DNA of 5,545 nt, from positions 1-5,545 of the forward strand of contig MHSB01000046.1 of assembly GCA_001821155.1 (NCBI GenBank), read 5' to 3'. The DNA comes from Candidatus Taylorbacteria bacterium RIFCSPLOWO2_01_FULL_50_130 (GTDB taxonomy: Bacteria; Patescibacteriota; Minisyncoccia; Phycocordibacterales; UBA10002). Below are positions 4,873-5,545 of this stretch, one piece after another. The position numbers and the translations under genes were made by a program. The notes under the pieces were generated by a model, which searched no databases, was not told the origin of the DNA, and saw only the letters and a list, made by a program, of their open reading frames with translations. How positions within the stretch are numbered: the first letter of the stretch is position 1; every line of letters starts with the position of its first letter.

Positions 4873-4935
4873 GTCTACGGCAAGCCAGTTGTACCGCAGT
4901 ATTTTCCGATTGTACAATTCCTTGCGGCATGGTAA
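4873..4935 (+). pseudogene. Severed 3' end of the small membrane protein gene
   Basis: Twenty codons starting VYGKPVVPQYF and ending FLAAW, then TAA at 4933-4935. They are in frame with the 52-residue protein only when the mobile element and one CTATT copy are removed. The frame has no start of its own. The stop lies immediately before the first stem of the L10 leader, a natural gene boundary. A chance open frame of this length is possible, so this call depends on the insertion model. Confidence 0.5.
4889..4918 (+). promoter_or_regulatory. Candidate promoter of rplJ
   Basis: TTGTAC (4889-4894) and TACAAT (4913-4918) are 18 bases apart. The predicted start, about 4925, is just upstream of the first stem of the L10 leader. 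The -10 is good (5 of 6) and the -35 weak (3 of 6). The site lies to the right of the mobile element, so the insertion would not separate it from rplJ. Confidence 0.45.
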
Positions 4936-5012
4936 CCTTGTCGCCACAAGGTCAAGGACAGCGGGTGTTCTGATGTTATGAAGGACTTAATTTCCTGCCG
5001 AGACAGCCGGAT
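4934..5012 (+). ncRNA. Ribosomal protein L10 leader (L10-binding autoregulatory RNA)
   Basis: The hairpin ACCTTG (4935-4940)/CAAGGT (4947-4952) is followed by AAGGACAGCGGGTG and, after an internal stem-loop, CCTGCCGAGAC. GCGGG (4961-4965) pairs with CCTGC (4994-4998) with one G-U, and GTTCT (4967-4971) pairs with AGGAC (4982-4986). The conserved ...AGGTG / CCTGCCGAG.. core with its kink-turn-like GA-rich side is characteristic of the L10 leader in the mRNA of rplJ operons. In this class, excess L10 (with L7/L12) binds the RNA and represses its own operon. The position directly before an rplJ gene supports the call. The hairpin GCCGG ATTT CCGGC (5006-5019) follows. Confidence 0.8.
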
Positions 5013-5072
5013 TTCCGGCAATTCTCTAGACCTTAGGTCGAAATTAATGCGGTGTGAAGCAGGTAGTGTCCG

Positions 5073-5113
5073 GCGTTTAGTTTTCTAGGCGCTATACGCT
5101 AACCGCTAAACGC
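5073..5113 (+). promoter_or_regulatory. Hairpin with CGCTANN heptads before the rplJ start
   Basis: GCGTTTAG (5073-5080) is the exact complement of CTAAACGC (5106-5113). The right side consists of tandem heptads CGCTATA, CGCTAAC, CGCTAAA and a final CGC (5090-5113). It ends 8 bases before the GTG start and is followed by TTCTTT. It lies between the L10 leader and rplJ, so it may be an expression platform (attenuator or translation-control hairpin) or simply another small repeat. Confidence 0.4.
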
Positions 5114-5121
5114 TTCTTTGT

Positions 5122-5545
5122 GTGGCAATCACCAAACAGAAAAAGGCGGAAATAGTGGAAAAGTTAAGGGGTATTTTCACCACGTCTCCCGCGGTCGCGT
5201 TCGTGCAATTTCACAAACTCACCGTTCTAAATGCACAAGCGCTCCGGCGAAAGCTTCGCGATGCAGGAGTCGGCTACTTTGTCGCGAAGAAGACGCTTAT
5301 CCGGAAATCTCTTGAAGGTGGGAAAGAGGAGGGGAAGCTCCCCTCCCTTCAAGGGGAAGTGGCAGTCGCGTATCTTGAAAACGGGAATGATACGACGGCT
5401 CCTGCGCGCGAGGTTTTCGGACTTGAAAAGAAGCTGGAAAAAGCCGTTCACCTCATCGGGGGCATCTTTGAGGGGAAATTTATCGGGGAGAAAGAGACGC
5501 TCGCCCTCGCAAGCATTCCGTCGCGGCAGACGCTCCTCGCACAGT
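5122..5545 (+). CDS. rplJ: 50S ribosomal protein L10 (3' end outside the window)
   Basis: 141 complete codons are visible out of about 165-175 usual for L10. The N-terminus, M(GTG)AITKQKKAEIVEKL, followed by a strand-turn (AVAFVQFHKLTV) and LRRKLRDAGVGYFVAKKTLIRKSL, is the typical L10 RNA-binding domain. The later GGIFEGKFIGEKETLALASIPS matches the usual region before the C-terminal helix that binds L7/L12 dimers; that helix lies beyond the window. L10 anchors the L7/L12 stalk on 23S rRNA at the factor-binding site. GTG 5122 is the first possible start, since an in-frame TAA lies at 5107-5109, and it yields the expected N-terminus. No Shine-Dalgarno precedes it. rplL would be expected next. 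Regulation by the L10 leader upstream is likely. Confidence 0.93.
   Translation, partial: MAITKQKKAEIVEKLRGIFTTSPAVAFVQFHKLTVLNAQALRRKLRDAGVGYFVAKKTLIRKSLEGGKEEGKLPSLQGEVAVAYLENGNDTTAPAREVFGLEKKLEKAVHLIGGIFEGKFIGEKETLALASIPSRQTLLAQ

Overview
The window looks like part of a Patescibacteria/CPR (Parcubacteria-type) genome. This rests on family-level recognition, not a database search. It holds a signal-peptide protein with two near-identical PG_binding_1 domains behind a poly-Gly/Pro linker, and a Ser/Thr-rich repeat surface protein whose C-terminal domain ends in LNFWAVR. Most genes lack a Shine-Dalgarno site and have a -10-like hexamer just before the start codon. The genetic code appears standard, and all complete genes are on the + strand.

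Layout. 1-269 holds a strong terminator (71-102) for an upstream gene that lies almost wholly outside, a dispersed hairpin repeat, and a promoter overlapped by a dyad. 270-989 encodes a membrane-anchored TPR protein. 990-1341 is intergenic, with a cluster of C-rich/G-rich hairpin repeats that ends in a terminator-like hairpin, then a leader. 1342-3066 encodes a secreted repeat-containing surface protein. After a 35-bp gap that contains an interrupted dyad, 3102-4361 encodes a secreted double peptidoglycan-binding-domain protein. 4362-4533 carries a degenerate GTAACTGG-type inverted array. 4534-4692 is a small single-pass membrane protein that ends inside a mobile element. 4690-4867 is a 178-bp MITE-like element with perfect 18-bp terminal inverted repeats and a flanking 5-bp direct repeat. 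4934 to about 5012 is a ribosomal protein L10 leader, and rplJ (L10) starts at 5122 and runs off the window.

How it fits together. The three larger genes suggest a cell-envelope locus: a membrane TPR scaffold, a fibre-like or adhesin-like secreted protein, and a secreted peptidoglycan-binding protein. Only physical proximity supports their cooperation. The second half is the boundary between that accessory locus and the conserved rplJ operon, which carries its own autoregulatory leader.

The strongest new observation is the MITE insertion. Removing the element plus one copy of the 5-bp repeat restores a single reading frame that joins the small membrane protein to 20 more codons ending at 4935, right where the L10 leader begins. 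The insertion therefore appears to have truncated a real gene, with the element's own first three bases (TAG) supplying the new stop. I see no defence system, CRISPR array, tRNA, rRNA or transposase gene in the window.
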